A DNA stretch of 64,000 bases from Plastoroseomonas arctica (GTDB lineage Bacteria > Pseudomonadota > Alphaproteobacteria > Acetobacterales > Acetobacteraceae): the NCBI RefSeq assembly GCF_018128965.1, contig NZ_JAAEDH010000005.1:1-64000 (forward strand). Reading direction: 5' to 3'. The notes below the pieces were generated by a model, which was given only the letters and a program-made list of their open reading frames with translations, did no database searches and was not told the DNA's origin. The position numbers were made by a program, and so were the translations under genes. Positions 28,522 to 36,486 of this stretch are shown piece by piece. Every line of letters begins with the position of its first letter. The stretch's first letter is position 1.

Positions 28522-31500
28522 CAAGCGGCCTCCGCCGGACGGATCCGATAGATGGCGAAGGGTCGCACCGCGGGATCGATGCGCAGCGATTGCCGCCGCC
28601 CCTGCCAGCGGAAGCGTTCGCCGGTGAAGAGATCTTCGACCTCGACCGAACCATCGTCGGGTAGCGACCATTGCCATAGCGGCAAGTCCACCGCGCTCTC
28701 CTGCACCTGATGCGGATCGAGGCTGACGGCGCAGAACACCACGTTCGAGCGGTCCGGCGTCGCCTTGCGATACCACAGCACCTGGTCGTTTGCCGCATCG
28801 TGGAATTCGAGCGTGAGGTGACTGCGCATGGCGGGATTGGTCTTTCGAATGATGTTCAGCCGCGCGATCTCGTCGACGATGTCGCCTTGCGCCCGGTCGG
28901 GCCATGCGCGCAGCTGGTATTTTTCCGAATTGAGATATTCCTCGCGGCCGGGAAGTGCAGCGGCCTCGCAATATTCGAAGCCCTGGTAGACACCCCATAG
29001 GCCGGACAGCGTGGCGGCCAGAGCTGCGCGGATGAGGTGCCCAGGACGGCCGCCAGTCTGCAGAAAGAAAGGATTGATATCGGGCGTGTTGACGAAGAAA
29101 TGCGGACGGAAGAAGTCGCGTGGCGCCGTGGTCGTCAGCTCGGTGAGATAGTCCGTGAGCTCCACCTTGGTGTTGCGCCAGGTGAAGTACGTGTAGCTCT
29201 GCGAGAAGCCGAGCTTGGCCAGGCGATACATCAGCTTCGGCCGCGTGAAGGCTTCGGCCAGGAACAACGCGTCCGGGTAGGCGGCACGCACCTCGGCGAT
29301 CATCCATTCCCAGAACGGCAAGGGCTTGGTGTGCGGATTGTCCACGCGGAAGCATCGCACGCCTTGCTCTGCCCAGAACAGCACGACATCGCGCAACGCC
29401 AGCCAGAGCGAGGGGATTGCGTCCTCGGCGTAGAAATCGACGTTGACGATGTCCTCGTACTTCTTCGGCGGGTTTTCCGCGGTGCGGAGCGATCCGTCGG
29501 GCCGCCAGTCGAACCAGCCCGGATGCGCCTTCAGCCATGGATGGTCGAGGCTGCACTGGATGGCGAAATCGATCGCCAGTTCCAAGCCATGCTCGGCGGC
29601 GGCCGCGCGCAGCCGGGCGAAGTCCTCGAGCGTGCCGAGCTCCGGATGGAGCGCGTCGTGGCCACCCTCGGCAGCGCCGATGCCGTACGGGCTTCCGGGA
29701 TCATCGGGCGCCGCGGTGAGCGAGTTGTTGCGGCCCTTCCGGGCTTTCATCCCGATCGGATGGATCGGCGGGAAATACAGCGTGTCGAACCCCATGGCCT
29801 GAATGCGGGGCAACTGGGCGATGACATCGGCGAAGGTGCCGTGGCGCTTTCCGTCGCCAGCCTGGCTGCGAGGGAACAACTCGTACCATGCCGCGAAGCC
29901 CGCTGCCGTGCGTTCCGAGTCGACGCCGTACTCGCCGCTCTGGGCGAGGAGGGGGCGGGGGTCGGCCGCAGCCATCAGCGCCGCCGTTTCCCCGGATTGA
30001 AGAACGGCCAAACGCTCTGCCTCGTCGGCCGCGAGCAGCCGCGTCGCCAGCGCCGCGAGGGGTCCGCTCTTGCCTTCCGCAGCCTTGGCCAAGAGGAGCC
30101 GGCCTTCTTCGAGCGACAGCGTCACCGGCACGCCCGCCTTGCTGTTCTTCGCGAGCCCATCGGCGAAACTCGCGAAGGCATCGGGCCATGCCTGAATGCG
30201 GAAGCGGTAGGCGCCCAGGCGAAGCAGAGGGAACTCCGCGAACCAGCGATCATTGCCCGAAGGTGCCAGACGAAGTTCCTGCCATTCGGTCTCGTCCGCC
30301 GCACGCCACTGCAGAACGGCGCCGATTTTCTCGTGGCCGTCGGTGATCAGGTCCACCTCGACGCGCACGTTTTCACCCAGCGTCCGCTTCACCGCGAAGC
30401 GTCCGTCATCCACGCTCGGCCGCTCGGCTTCGATGGCGACGCGCGGCGCCGCTGCGGCATCGCGCGCGCCATCCTGGCCGCGCGACGCGCCGAGGATCGA
30501 CGTCGGTGCGGGCAGGCTCAGCGTACGGACCTCGGCACCGTGAAGAGACAAGCGCCCGACGCCGGCGAGCGCTGGCGACACGTCAGGCGGCACGGCACCC
30601 GGGTCCAGCGTGAGGGTGCGGAGAGGGTCGGTGTTGGCGAGTATCAGCGTCGATTGCGACCCCGCTGCGGTGTGGCGCAGCAGTGCGAGGATGGCGGTAT
30701 CGGGGCCGCTCACAGGCATCAGCGAGGCTTTGGTCGTGCCGCGGCTCGCGATGGCGGCGTTCGCGTCGCGAAGGGCGCCGCTGAGGTCATAGGGCGCGTT
30801 TTCCTGCAGCCACTCCCACTCCTCGGCAGTGCCACGCGCCGCATCAAGGGGGTGCCGCGCGCCAAACTCGTACCCCATCGGAACGAGCATCCCGGCGCCC
30901 AAGTTGCCGGCAAGCGCGATCCGCAGGCGGGCTGCAGCTTCACGCTCGTTTTCCGTGTGGGAGGAAGCCGAGCGGGGCGCGCCCGGCGCCTCCAGCGTCG
31001 CGATGGCGGGTGCCACGGCGGCGAGGCGCCACGCCTCCTCAACATACCAGGCGCGACGGGCGTCCCACCACGCAAGGCTGTCGAATACGTTTGCGAACCC
31101 GGCGCCGGCGAGCGAGGCAAGTTCATCCGGCGGAAGGCCGGGCGTCCAGGCCAGAAAGCGGCAGTCCGAGTGTGATGATATGATGGCGGCCCAATCCGCA
31201 GCCGAAAGCAGCTGCGGCGTCAGGCAACGGAACCCCGTGACGCCCCGCGCCTTCGCGTCGGCAACATCCTTCTCGACGGACTCGCGGGACGCGTCGCGTT
31301 CGGCGTTATCGAAGCGAGGATCCGGAAGTTCGGCTGACGCACCAGGCTGTGGCGCAAGATCCTGGTAGATCGGGATTTTGCTGACGCGCGCCCGCTCATC
31401 CGGTGCGGCCAATATGATGGCATCGCAACCCAGTGACGCGGCGTGCGCCCCCATCTGCGTCCAATCGGCAACCATGCCCGGCACGACCCAATAATAGGAG

Positions 31501-31577
31501 GTCGGCACTGAGGCAACCTGGTCGCGTTGGGTCCGTCTACGCGTCGCCGCGCTTTTTAACCCGACGCTTTCTGCCAC
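28521..31577 (-). CDS. glgE: GlgE maltosyltransferase with a degenerate N-terminal GH13 domain
   Basis: Alpha-1,4-glucan:maltose-1-phosphate maltosyltransferase, which adds maltosyl units to the non-reducing ends of alpha-glucan. The GlgE core spans about residues 378-1018, matching the usual 650-700 residues: an N-terminal GlgE (DUF3416-type) domain near 378-500, nucleophile D746 in FRVDNPHTKP, acid/base E775 in FLAEAFTRP, and the Asp of NTPDI. Before it lie about 375 extra residues that align with the same barrel but lack the catalytic acids (see findings). The start is GTG 31577 with GAGG seven bases upstream. It is first in the trehalose/glucan operon, about 20-30 bases after an EcfG-like promoter. 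Its stop overlaps treS in TGATG. Confidence 0.94.
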   Translation of the reverse strand: MAESVGLKSAATRRRTQRDQVASVPTSYYWVVPGMVADWTQMGAHAASLGCDAIILAAPDERARVSKIPIYQDLAPQPGASAELPDPRFDNAERDASRESVEKDVADAKARGVTGFRCLTPQLLSAADWAAIISSHSDCRFLAWTPGLPPDELASLAGAGFANVFDSLAWWDARRAWYVEEAWRLAAVAPAIATLEAPGAPRSASSHTENEREAAARLRIALAGNLGAGMLVPMGYEFGARHPLDAARGTAEEWEWLQENAPYDLSGALRDANAAIASRGTTKASLMPVSGPDTAILALLRHTAAGSQSTLILANTDPLRTLTLDPGAVPPDVSPALAGVGRLSLHGAEVRTLSLPAPTSILGASRGQDGARDAAAAPRVAIEAERPSVDDGRFAVKRTLGENVRVEVDLITDGHEKIGAVLQWRAADETEWQELRLAPSGNDRWFAEFPLLRLGAYRFRIQAWPDAFASFADGLAKNSKAGVPVTLSLEEGRLLLAKAAEGKSGPLAALATRLLAADEAERLAVLQSGETAALMAAADPRPLLAQSGEYGVDSERTAAGFAAWYELFPRSQAGDGKRHGTFADVIAQLPRIQAMGFDTLYFPPIHPIGMKARKGRNNSLTAAPDDPGSPYGIGAAEGGHDALHPELGTLEDFARLRAAAAEHGLELAIDFAIQCSLDHPWLKAHPGWFDWRPDGSLRTAENPPKKYEDIVNVDFYAEDAIPSLWLALRDVVLFWAEQGVRCFRVDNPHTKPLPFWEWMIAEVRAAYPDALFLAEAFTRPKLMYRLAKLGFSQSYTYFTWRNTKVELTDYLTELTTTAPRDFFRPHFFVNTPDINPFFLQTGGRPGHLIRAALAATLSGLWGVYQGFEYCEAAALPGREEYLNSEKYQLRAWPDRAQGDIVDEIARLNIIRKTNPAMRSHLTLEFHDAANDQVLWYRKATPDRSNVVFCAVSLDPHQVQESAVDLPLWQWSLPDDGSVEVEDLFTGERFRWQGRRQSLRIDPAVRPFAIYRIRPAEAA

Positions 31578-31607
31578 TTTGAAACCTCAATCGCTCACCG
31601 CAGGCGG

Positions 31608-31633
31608 AACGCGGGGATCACAGGGGAGTTTCC
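31608..31633 (-). promoter_or_regulatory. near-consensus EcfG (general stress response) promoter for the trehalose/glucan operon
   Basis: Read on the minus strand, GGAAAC (plus 31633-31628), then 16 bases, then CGTT (plus 31611-31608). The alphaproteobacterial EcfG/SigT consensus is GGAAC-N16/17-CGTT, so the -10 is exact and the -35 has one substitution (GGAAA with N17). Transcription would start near 31600, just ahead of the GAGG at 31588-31585 and the GTG at 31577. Trehalose genes are classic members of the EcfG regulon in other alphaproteobacteria, which supports the call. Motif match by eye, not experimental. Confidence 0.6.
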
Positions 31634-31687
31634 GCGCAGCGCGTTCCTGATGCGCGGTGAAGATCGTCGTTCACGAAACGACCGAGC

Positions 31688-32728
31688 CTACCGACGCGCG
31701 ACGCGGGCGCGCGGCTCCGGGCCGTGGCGCAGGGTGTCCACCGGCGCATCCATCGCGCGCTCCCACGCCAGGGCGCTCGCGACGATAGCGTCGAGATCAT
31801 CATGCTCCGGCCGCCACTGGAGCACCGATCGGATGCGGTCGTTGCACGCGACGAGGCTCGGCGGATCGCCCGCGCGACGCCCTTCCACCCTTAGCCTGAC
31901 GGGACGACGCGCCGCACGTTCCACCGCCCGCACGACCTCGTTCACCGAATGGCCACGTCCGTAGCCGCAATTCAGCACCTGGCTGCCGCCGCCCTCGCCC
32001 AGGTAGCGAAGCGCTGCGACATGCGCGCCCGCGAGGTCACTGACATGGATGTAGTCACGCACCCCCGTGCCATCTGGCGTGTCGTAATCCTGCCCGAACA
32101 CCGCCACCGCGTCGCGCCGGCCCAGCGCTGCCTCGCAGGCGACCTTGATGAGGTGCGTGGCATTGCGGTTGCGCGGTCCTGCGCGGCCGGCGAGGTCGGC
32201 GCCCGCGACGTTGAAGTAGCGTAGCGCCACCACCGCCATGTCGTTGGCCGATGCCACATCCTGCAGCAGCCGTTCCGCCGCAAGCTTGCTCGCGCCATAG
32301 GGGTTGATCGGGCGGCACGGCGTGTCCTCCGTCACCGGCGCCCCATCGGCGATGCCGTAGACCGCGGCCGTGGAGGAGAACACCAGCCGAGTGACGCGCT
32401 CGGCGACGCAGGCTTCCGCAAGGCTCAGGGTATTCGCGACATTGTTGCGCCAATAGCCCAAAGGCTTGGCGACGCTCTCGCTCACCACCAGCGAGCCCGC
32501 CAGGTGCACGACGGCGCCGACGCCGTGCCGGCGCAGGGTGCGACGCACCAGACCCGAATCGCCGGTCGACCCGCGCACCAGCGGCACCTCGACGGGCACG
32601 GCGTCGGCCACACCCGTGGAAAGATCGTCCAACACCACCACGGACATGCCGGAGTCGCGGAGGGCGAGGACCACATGGCTGCCGATGTAGCCGGCGCCGC
32701 CGGTGACCAGCACCGCAGCCTCGCTCAT
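31688..32728 (-). CDS. galE: UDP-glucose 4-epimerase-like SDR
   Basis: A 346-residue extended short-chain dehydrogenase that should interconvert UDP-glucose and UDP-galactose, or the N-acetyl forms. The NAD-binding motif is TGGAGYIG (9-16). The catalytic set is SST (118-120), with Y144 and K148 in the YGASK motif. The RYFNVAG and GVRDYIHVSDLA blocks near 190 and 226 are typical GalE. It is the last gene of the inositol operon, overlapping the PIG-L gene in ATGA. Its job there is probably to supply or tailor the nucleotide-sugar donor for the GT4 enzyme. The next gene, glgE, begins 110 bases downstream on the same strand behind its own promoter candidate. Confidence 0.88.
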   Translation of the reverse strand: MSEAAVLVTGGAGYIGSHVVLALRDSGMSVVVLDDLSTGVADAVPVEVPLVRGSTGDSGLVRRTLRRHGVGAVVHLAGSLVVSESVAKPLGYWRNNVANTLSLAEACVAERVTRLVFSSTAAVYGIADGAPVTEDTPCRPINPYGASKLAAERLLQDVASANDMAVVALRYFNVAGADLAGRAGPRNRNATHLIKVACEAALGRRDAVAVFGQDYDTPDGTGVRDYIHVSDLAGAHVAALRYLGEGGGSQVLNCGYGRGHSVNEVVRAVERAARRPVRLRVEGRRAGDPPSLVACNDRIRSVLQWRPEHDDLDAIVASALAWERAMDAPVDTLRHGPEPRARVARR

Positions 32729-33438
32729 CGCACGATACCGCGGGGCAGGCGTGCCGCGTCGCCCCGGAAGGATTCGACATCCCCCTCTGCGTTCAATGCC
32801 GCTTCGAGGCCCTTCATGCCGCCGAACTGGAACGGCAGCTGGGTTGTGTAGGCCGCGCAGGCGTGCAGCCGGGCCTGCGCGTCACCCTCGACCTGGCATT
32901 CCGCAAGACGCTTCATGTCAGCGTCGAACGGGCGGACGGACGCAGCGCGGGTGGCGTAGGGGAAATCGGTCCACCACAGGACGGGCCGCGCTTGCAGCCG
33001 CAGCGCCTGCACCAGCAGCACGTGGTCGACATGTCCGCCGACCGCCTGTGGGGCAAGCAGGAGGTCGGCTGGCCCGTCGGGCAACGTCTCGGCGAGGCCG
33101 TGCGCGGGGTCTTCCTCAAGCGGGCGACCGAACAGCGCCGCGGCATCCTGGTAGCCGCGATGCGGCGCCTCCGGCCAATTCAGCCACAGCGGCTCCGCGC
33201 CCAGCACGGCGCAGGCGGCCGCATCCTCGGCGCGGCGCAACGCCATGTAGTCCACATCCGGCGCGAGGCCCTTGTCGGTCTGGCAGGCCAGCGCGAAGCC
33301 GCTCGGCGCCGTGACGGAGCGGGTGAACACGGTGCAGACGGTCACCGACCAGCCTTGCTGCACCAGCCGCGCGAGCGTGCCGCCGCACGAGAAGGCGGCG
33401 TCATCCAGATGCGGTGACAAGGCCAGGGCGTGCGGCAT
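32725..33438 (-). CDS. PIG-L/LmbE family deacetylase
   Basis: A 237-residue member of the PIG-L family (MshB, BshB, LmbE), zinc enzymes that remove N-acetyl groups from GlcNAc-containing conjugates. The first zinc motif is SPHLDDAAFSCGG (H10, D13) and the second is GGHVDHVLL. I start at ATG 33438, which overlaps the stop of the upstream glycosyltransferase gene (TGATG) and places the zinc motif at the N-terminus as in relatives; 11 extra residues are possible upstream. Next to a GT4 transferase and inositol-phosphate synthase the arrangement recalls MshA/MshB of mycothiol synthesis, suggesting deacetylation of a GlcNAc-inositol or similar product. Substrate not established. Confidence 0.85.
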   Translation of the reverse strand: MPHALALSPHLDDAAFSCGGTLARLVQQGWSVTVCTVFTRSVTAPSGFALACQTDKGLAPDVDYMALRRAEDAAACAVLGAEPLWLNWPEAPHRGYQDAAALFGRPLEEDPAHGLAETLPDGPADLLLAPQAVGGHVDHVLLVQALRLQARPVLWWTDFPYATRAASVRPFDADMKRLAECQVEGDAQARLHACAAYTTQLPFQFGGMKGLEAALNAEGDVESFRGDAARLPRGIVR

Positions 33439-34664
33439 CACAACAGATGCGGCGCGGCGCGGAACCGACACGTCGCATCATGCGGCAGCTCCGTGTCCAT
33501 CGAGCGCGCACGCGGAACGGCGCCGCGCAACTGGCCGTAGACCTCCATGATCTGCCGGCCCACGGCTGCCCAGGAATAGGTTCGCCGGCACTCGTCGAGA
33601 GCCGCCTCGGCGAGGCGCCGGCGCAGCTCGGGCTCCTCGATCAGGCGACGCAGCGCGGCCGCTTGCGCCGGCACGTCGCCCGGCTCGACCAGCAGACCGT
33701 TCTCGCCATCGCGGAGGCAGTCCATCACCCCCACCGCGTGGCAGGACAGGCACGGCAGGCCGGACGCCATCGCCTCGAGGATGGTGTTGGAGAATCCCTC
33801 CGCATAGGTGGGAGAGACGAAGATGTCGCCCAGGGCATACACCGCGGGCGCATCCTCATAGGCCGCGTGGCCGGTGAAGCGGACATCAAGGCCGAGCTCG
33901 GCGGCCAGCGCCTGTGCGGCGTCATGATCGGGCCCGATGCCGGACACCACCGCCTCGAAGGCCACGCCGTCATCGCGGAGCAGACGCAGCGCGGCGAGGA
34001 AATCGAGCACGCCTTTCCGCCGGTCCACGCGGCCATGATAGAGCAGTCGCGGTATCGCTGCCGCCGCACCTGGCGCCTGCACCGGCTTGAAGCGCGTGAC
34101 ATCGACAGCGCCGGGCACGATGGTGAAGCGCTCCCGCGCCACGCCGAGCCGTTGCACGACTTCGCCGGCGAAGCTCTCGCAGCCGATGAGCAGGGCATCG
34201 GCGTTCTCGACCACGCGCAGCATGGCCTGCCGATGCGTCTCGCAGCACGAGCCCACCCAATGGCCGTCGCCGCCCTGGATGGACACCACGGCCGGGATGC
34301 CGAGCCGCTGCGCCGCGAGCAGCAACGTCCAGCCATTGGGATAGCCATACTGCGCATGCAGGATGTCGAAAGGGACCTTCGCGTGCTCGGCGAGGATGGT
34401 CTCCAGCATGTCGTCGACGTCGCGTTCGAAATCCGCGGGCGTGACCTCCTCGCCCACGGATCGCCGCCCCAGTACCGTGACGCCCTCGACGGCGGGCGGC
34501 GGACCGCCGCCATAGATGCGCGTGCCGGCCGCGTCGCCGCGATACTGGCTGACCATGGTCACGTCATGTCCGGCGGCCACCAGCTCCTGCAGCAGGTTCG
34601 CGGCATAGACGCTCATACCGCTGATGGCGGGAAAGAACCGGCGCGAGCAGAACAATACCCTCAT
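33438..34664 (-). CDS. GT4 family glycosyltransferase
   Basis: A 408-residue GT-B glycosyltransferase. The N-terminal Rossmann half opens with VLFCSRRFFPAISGMSVYA, with the Gly-rich acceptor-side loop of GT4 enzymes. The C-terminal half contains YHGRVDRRKGVLDFL (nucleotide-phosphate binding) and the E-x7-E signature EGFSNTILE. The last 20 residues after GAVPRA look like a non-conserved tail. The start at 34664 overlaps the isomerase stop in ATGA. There is no signal peptide, so it acts at the cytoplasmic face. With inositol-phosphate synthase in the same operon an MshA-like transfer of a sugar to inositol phosphate is plausible, but the family uses many donors and acceptors. Confidence 0.85.
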   Translation of the reverse strand: MRVLFCSRRFFPAISGMSVYAANLLQELVAAGHDVTMVSQYRGDAAGTRIYGGGPPPAVEGVTVLGRRSVGEEVTPADFERDVDDMLETILAEHAKVPFDILHAQYGYPNGWTLLLAAQRLGIPAVVSIQGGDGHWVGSCCETHRQAMLRVVENADALLIGCESFAGEVVQRLGVARERFTIVPGAVDVTRFKPVQAPGAAAAIPRLLYHGRVDRRKGVLDFLAALRLLRDDGVAFEAVVSGIGPDHDAAQALAAELGLDVRFTGHAAYEDAPAVYALGDIFVSPTYAEGFSNTILEAMASGLPCLSCHAVGVMDCLRDGENGLLVEPGDVPAQAAALRRLIEEPELRRRLAEAALDECRRTYSWAAVGRQIMEVYGQLRGAVPRARSMDTELPHDATCRFRAAPHLL

Positions 34665-35491
34665 GACCGGCACGCCTTCAGCCAGGCCATGGCGTCGGGC
34701 ACCATCGTGTGCGCGCGATGGCTCTCGCGCGAGAGCTCGACGCAGACCAGACCCTCGAAGCGGATCGCCTCGAGCGCATCGAGGCAGCCGGGGATGTCCA
34801 TGTCGCCCTCGCCGAACGGCAGGTGGGTGTGGTCGCCGCGGCGCATATCCTCGATGGCGACGGTGCCGACGACATCGGCGAATTCCTTGACGGCGGCGGC
34901 CGGCTCGCGCTCCTGCGTCACCAGGCAATGGCCGAGGTCGAGCGCCAGGCGCAGCTGCGGCAATCGACGTTGGAGCAGCAGCCAGTCGTCCAAGGTCTCG
35001 ACCAGCATCCCCGGTTCGGGCTCCAGCGCCGCGACCACGCCACTCGCTTCGGCATGAGCCAGCACGGCGGCGACGCCATCCGCGAGCCAGCCGGCGGCAT
35101 CGTCGCGATCCACACCGGGCAGCGGCACGCCGGCCCAGAACGACATCGCCTCCGCATCCAGGATCGCGCCGATGTCGATCGCCCGGTTGAGGAAGGCGAT
35201 GCGCCCGGCGCGCGCCTCGGGGGTGGGGGAGAGCAGGGTCGGCTCGTGCTTGCGGCGCGGGTCGAGCAGGTAGCGCGCGCCCGTCTCGATCACGCAGCCA
35301 AGCCCGTCGGCGCGCAGTCGTCGCGCGAGCGCCTCGGCGCGCTGCTGCCAGCCCTCCTCCATCGGGTCGAGGTGATGATGGTCGAGCGTGAGGGCCACCC
35401 CCGCATAGCCGGCATCGGCGATCAGGCCGATGGCATCGTCGAGCCGGTGATTGGCGGTGCCGTTGGTGTTGTAGGCATAGCGCAGCGTCAT
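34661..35491 (-). CDS. sugar phosphate isomerase/epimerase (xylose isomerase-like TIM barrel)
   Basis: A 276-residue protein of the AP-endonuclease-2/xylose-isomerase-like superfamily. Expected metal ligands are visible in EPEPGMLVETL (near 155-165), LDLGHC (near 184) and the EDMRRGDHTHLPFGEGDMD block (about 213-231), a hallmark of these isomerases and of inosose-type enzymes (IolE, IolH). The start at 35491 overlaps the oxidoreductase stop in ATGA. Pairing of a Gfo/Idh dehydrogenase with such an isomerase is a common module for oxidising and epimerising cyclitols or sugars, so in this operon it may modify the inositol ring or the attached sugar. The exact reaction cannot be read from the sequence. 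Confidence 0.8.
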   Translation of the reverse strand: MTLRYAYNTNGTANHRLDDAIGLIADAGYAGVALTLDHHHLDPMEEGWQQRAEALARRLRADGLGCVIETGARYLLDPRRKHEPTLLSPTPEARAGRIAFLNRAIDIGAILDAEAMSFWAGVPLPGVDRDDAAGWLADGVAAVLAHAEASGVVAALEPEPGMLVETLDDWLLLQRRLPQLRLALDLGHCLVTQEREPAAAVKEFADVVGTVAIEDMRRGDHTHLPFGEGDMDIPGCLDALEAIRFEGLVCVELSRESHRAHTMVPDAMAWLKACRS

Positions 35492-36486
35492 TGCGTGGCG
35501 GCTCCATAGGCGCGGTGCAGCAGGCGCATGGTGTGAAGATCGCGCGCCAGGCTGAAGGCGGGCTCCGGCGCGGCGAGCACATGGCGCGCGAAGGCCGCCA
35601 TCTGCCGGGTGAAGGGGGAGGTCTCGGCCTGCGGAACGGCCATGCGCGTGCGGATGCCGCTCGCGCCGCCGATGTGCCAGACGTCGCCGCCTGCGGTCTG
35701 GCCCATGGTGTTCTCGGCCAGCAGCTGCCCGGTGCTGCCGATCACCTCCAGGCGGCGGCGCGGCAGGCCCTCGGGGCAGTTGTAGGCGATGTGCAGCTGC
35801 GCGAGCACGCCGCGGGCGGTGCGCCCGATCAGCGCTGCCCCATCATCGACGGCGTAGTCCTGCACGCGCCGCTGCGTGAGCGCCGCCACCTCGACCAGCG
35901 GCTCGCCGGCGAGGAAGTCGACGAGGTCCAGGCCATGCGGTGCCAGGTCCATCATCGCGCCGCCGCCGGCGCGGGCCGGGTCCGCGCGCCAATTATCCGC
36001 CGCGAAGCCGGCGTCGACCCAGCACGCATAGACGATGCGGATGGCGGTGAGGGTGCCGATGGCGCCGCCGGCGATCGCATCGCGCATCGCCGCATGGGCA
36101 GGATGATGGCGCTGGTCGAAGGCGGTGCCGTAGGGAATGCCCGCGCGCGCGACGACGGAAGCCATCGCCTCGGCATCGGCCAGCGTGGCCGCCATGGGCT
36201 TCTCGCACAGCACGGGCTTGCCCGCCGCGGCGGCCGCCTCGACGCCTGAGCGGTGGAGATGGTTTGGCGTCGCGACATAGATCGCCTGCACAGCCGGGTC
36301 GTCGAGCATCGTCTCCAGATCGGCATGGGCACGTGCGCCCAGCACCTCTCCGGCGCGCCTCGCCTGCGGATCAGGGTCAGCGATGGCGGCGAGCGTGCCG
36401 CCCGACGCCAGCATCGCTGGCGCGGCGAAATCCCGCGCCACCCAGCCGAATCCCAGCACGCCCCAGGCCAGCCCCGACACGGTCAC
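35488..36486 (-). CDS. Gfo/Idh/MocA family NAD(P)-dependent oxidoreductase
   Basis: A 332-residue two-domain oxidoreductase. The Rossmann motif is GVLGFGWVARDF (about 9-20), and the catalytic EKP motif is present (CEKPMA, near residue 94). The C-terminal beta-sheet domain carries the expected NWRADPARAGGGAMMDLAPHG-type segment, whose DxxxH supplies the catalytic Asp and His. The start codon is GTG 36486 within a GTGA overlap with the methyltransferase stop. Relatives oxidise inositols (IolG), glucose or amino-sugar nucleotides at a ring hydroxyl. With inositol-phosphate synthase and a TIM-barrel isomerase in the same operon, an inositol or hexose ring oxidation is likely. Substrate unknown. 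Confidence 0.85.
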   Translation of the reverse strand: MTVSGLAWGVLGFGWVARDFAAPAMLASGGTLAAIADPDPQARRAGEVLGARAHADLETMLDDPAVQAIYVATPNHLHRSGVEAAAAAGKPVLCEKPMAATLADAEAMASVVARAGIPYGTAFDQRHHPAHAAMRDAIAGGAIGTLTAIRIVYACWVDAGFAADNWRADPARAGGGAMMDLAPHGLDLVDFLAGEPLVEVAALTQRRVQDYAVDDGAALIGRTARGVLAQLHIAYNCPEGLPRRRLEVIGSTGQLLAENTMGQTAGGDVWHIGGASGIRTRMAVPQAETSPFTRQMAAFARHVLAAPEPAFSLARDLHTMRLLHRAYGAATQ

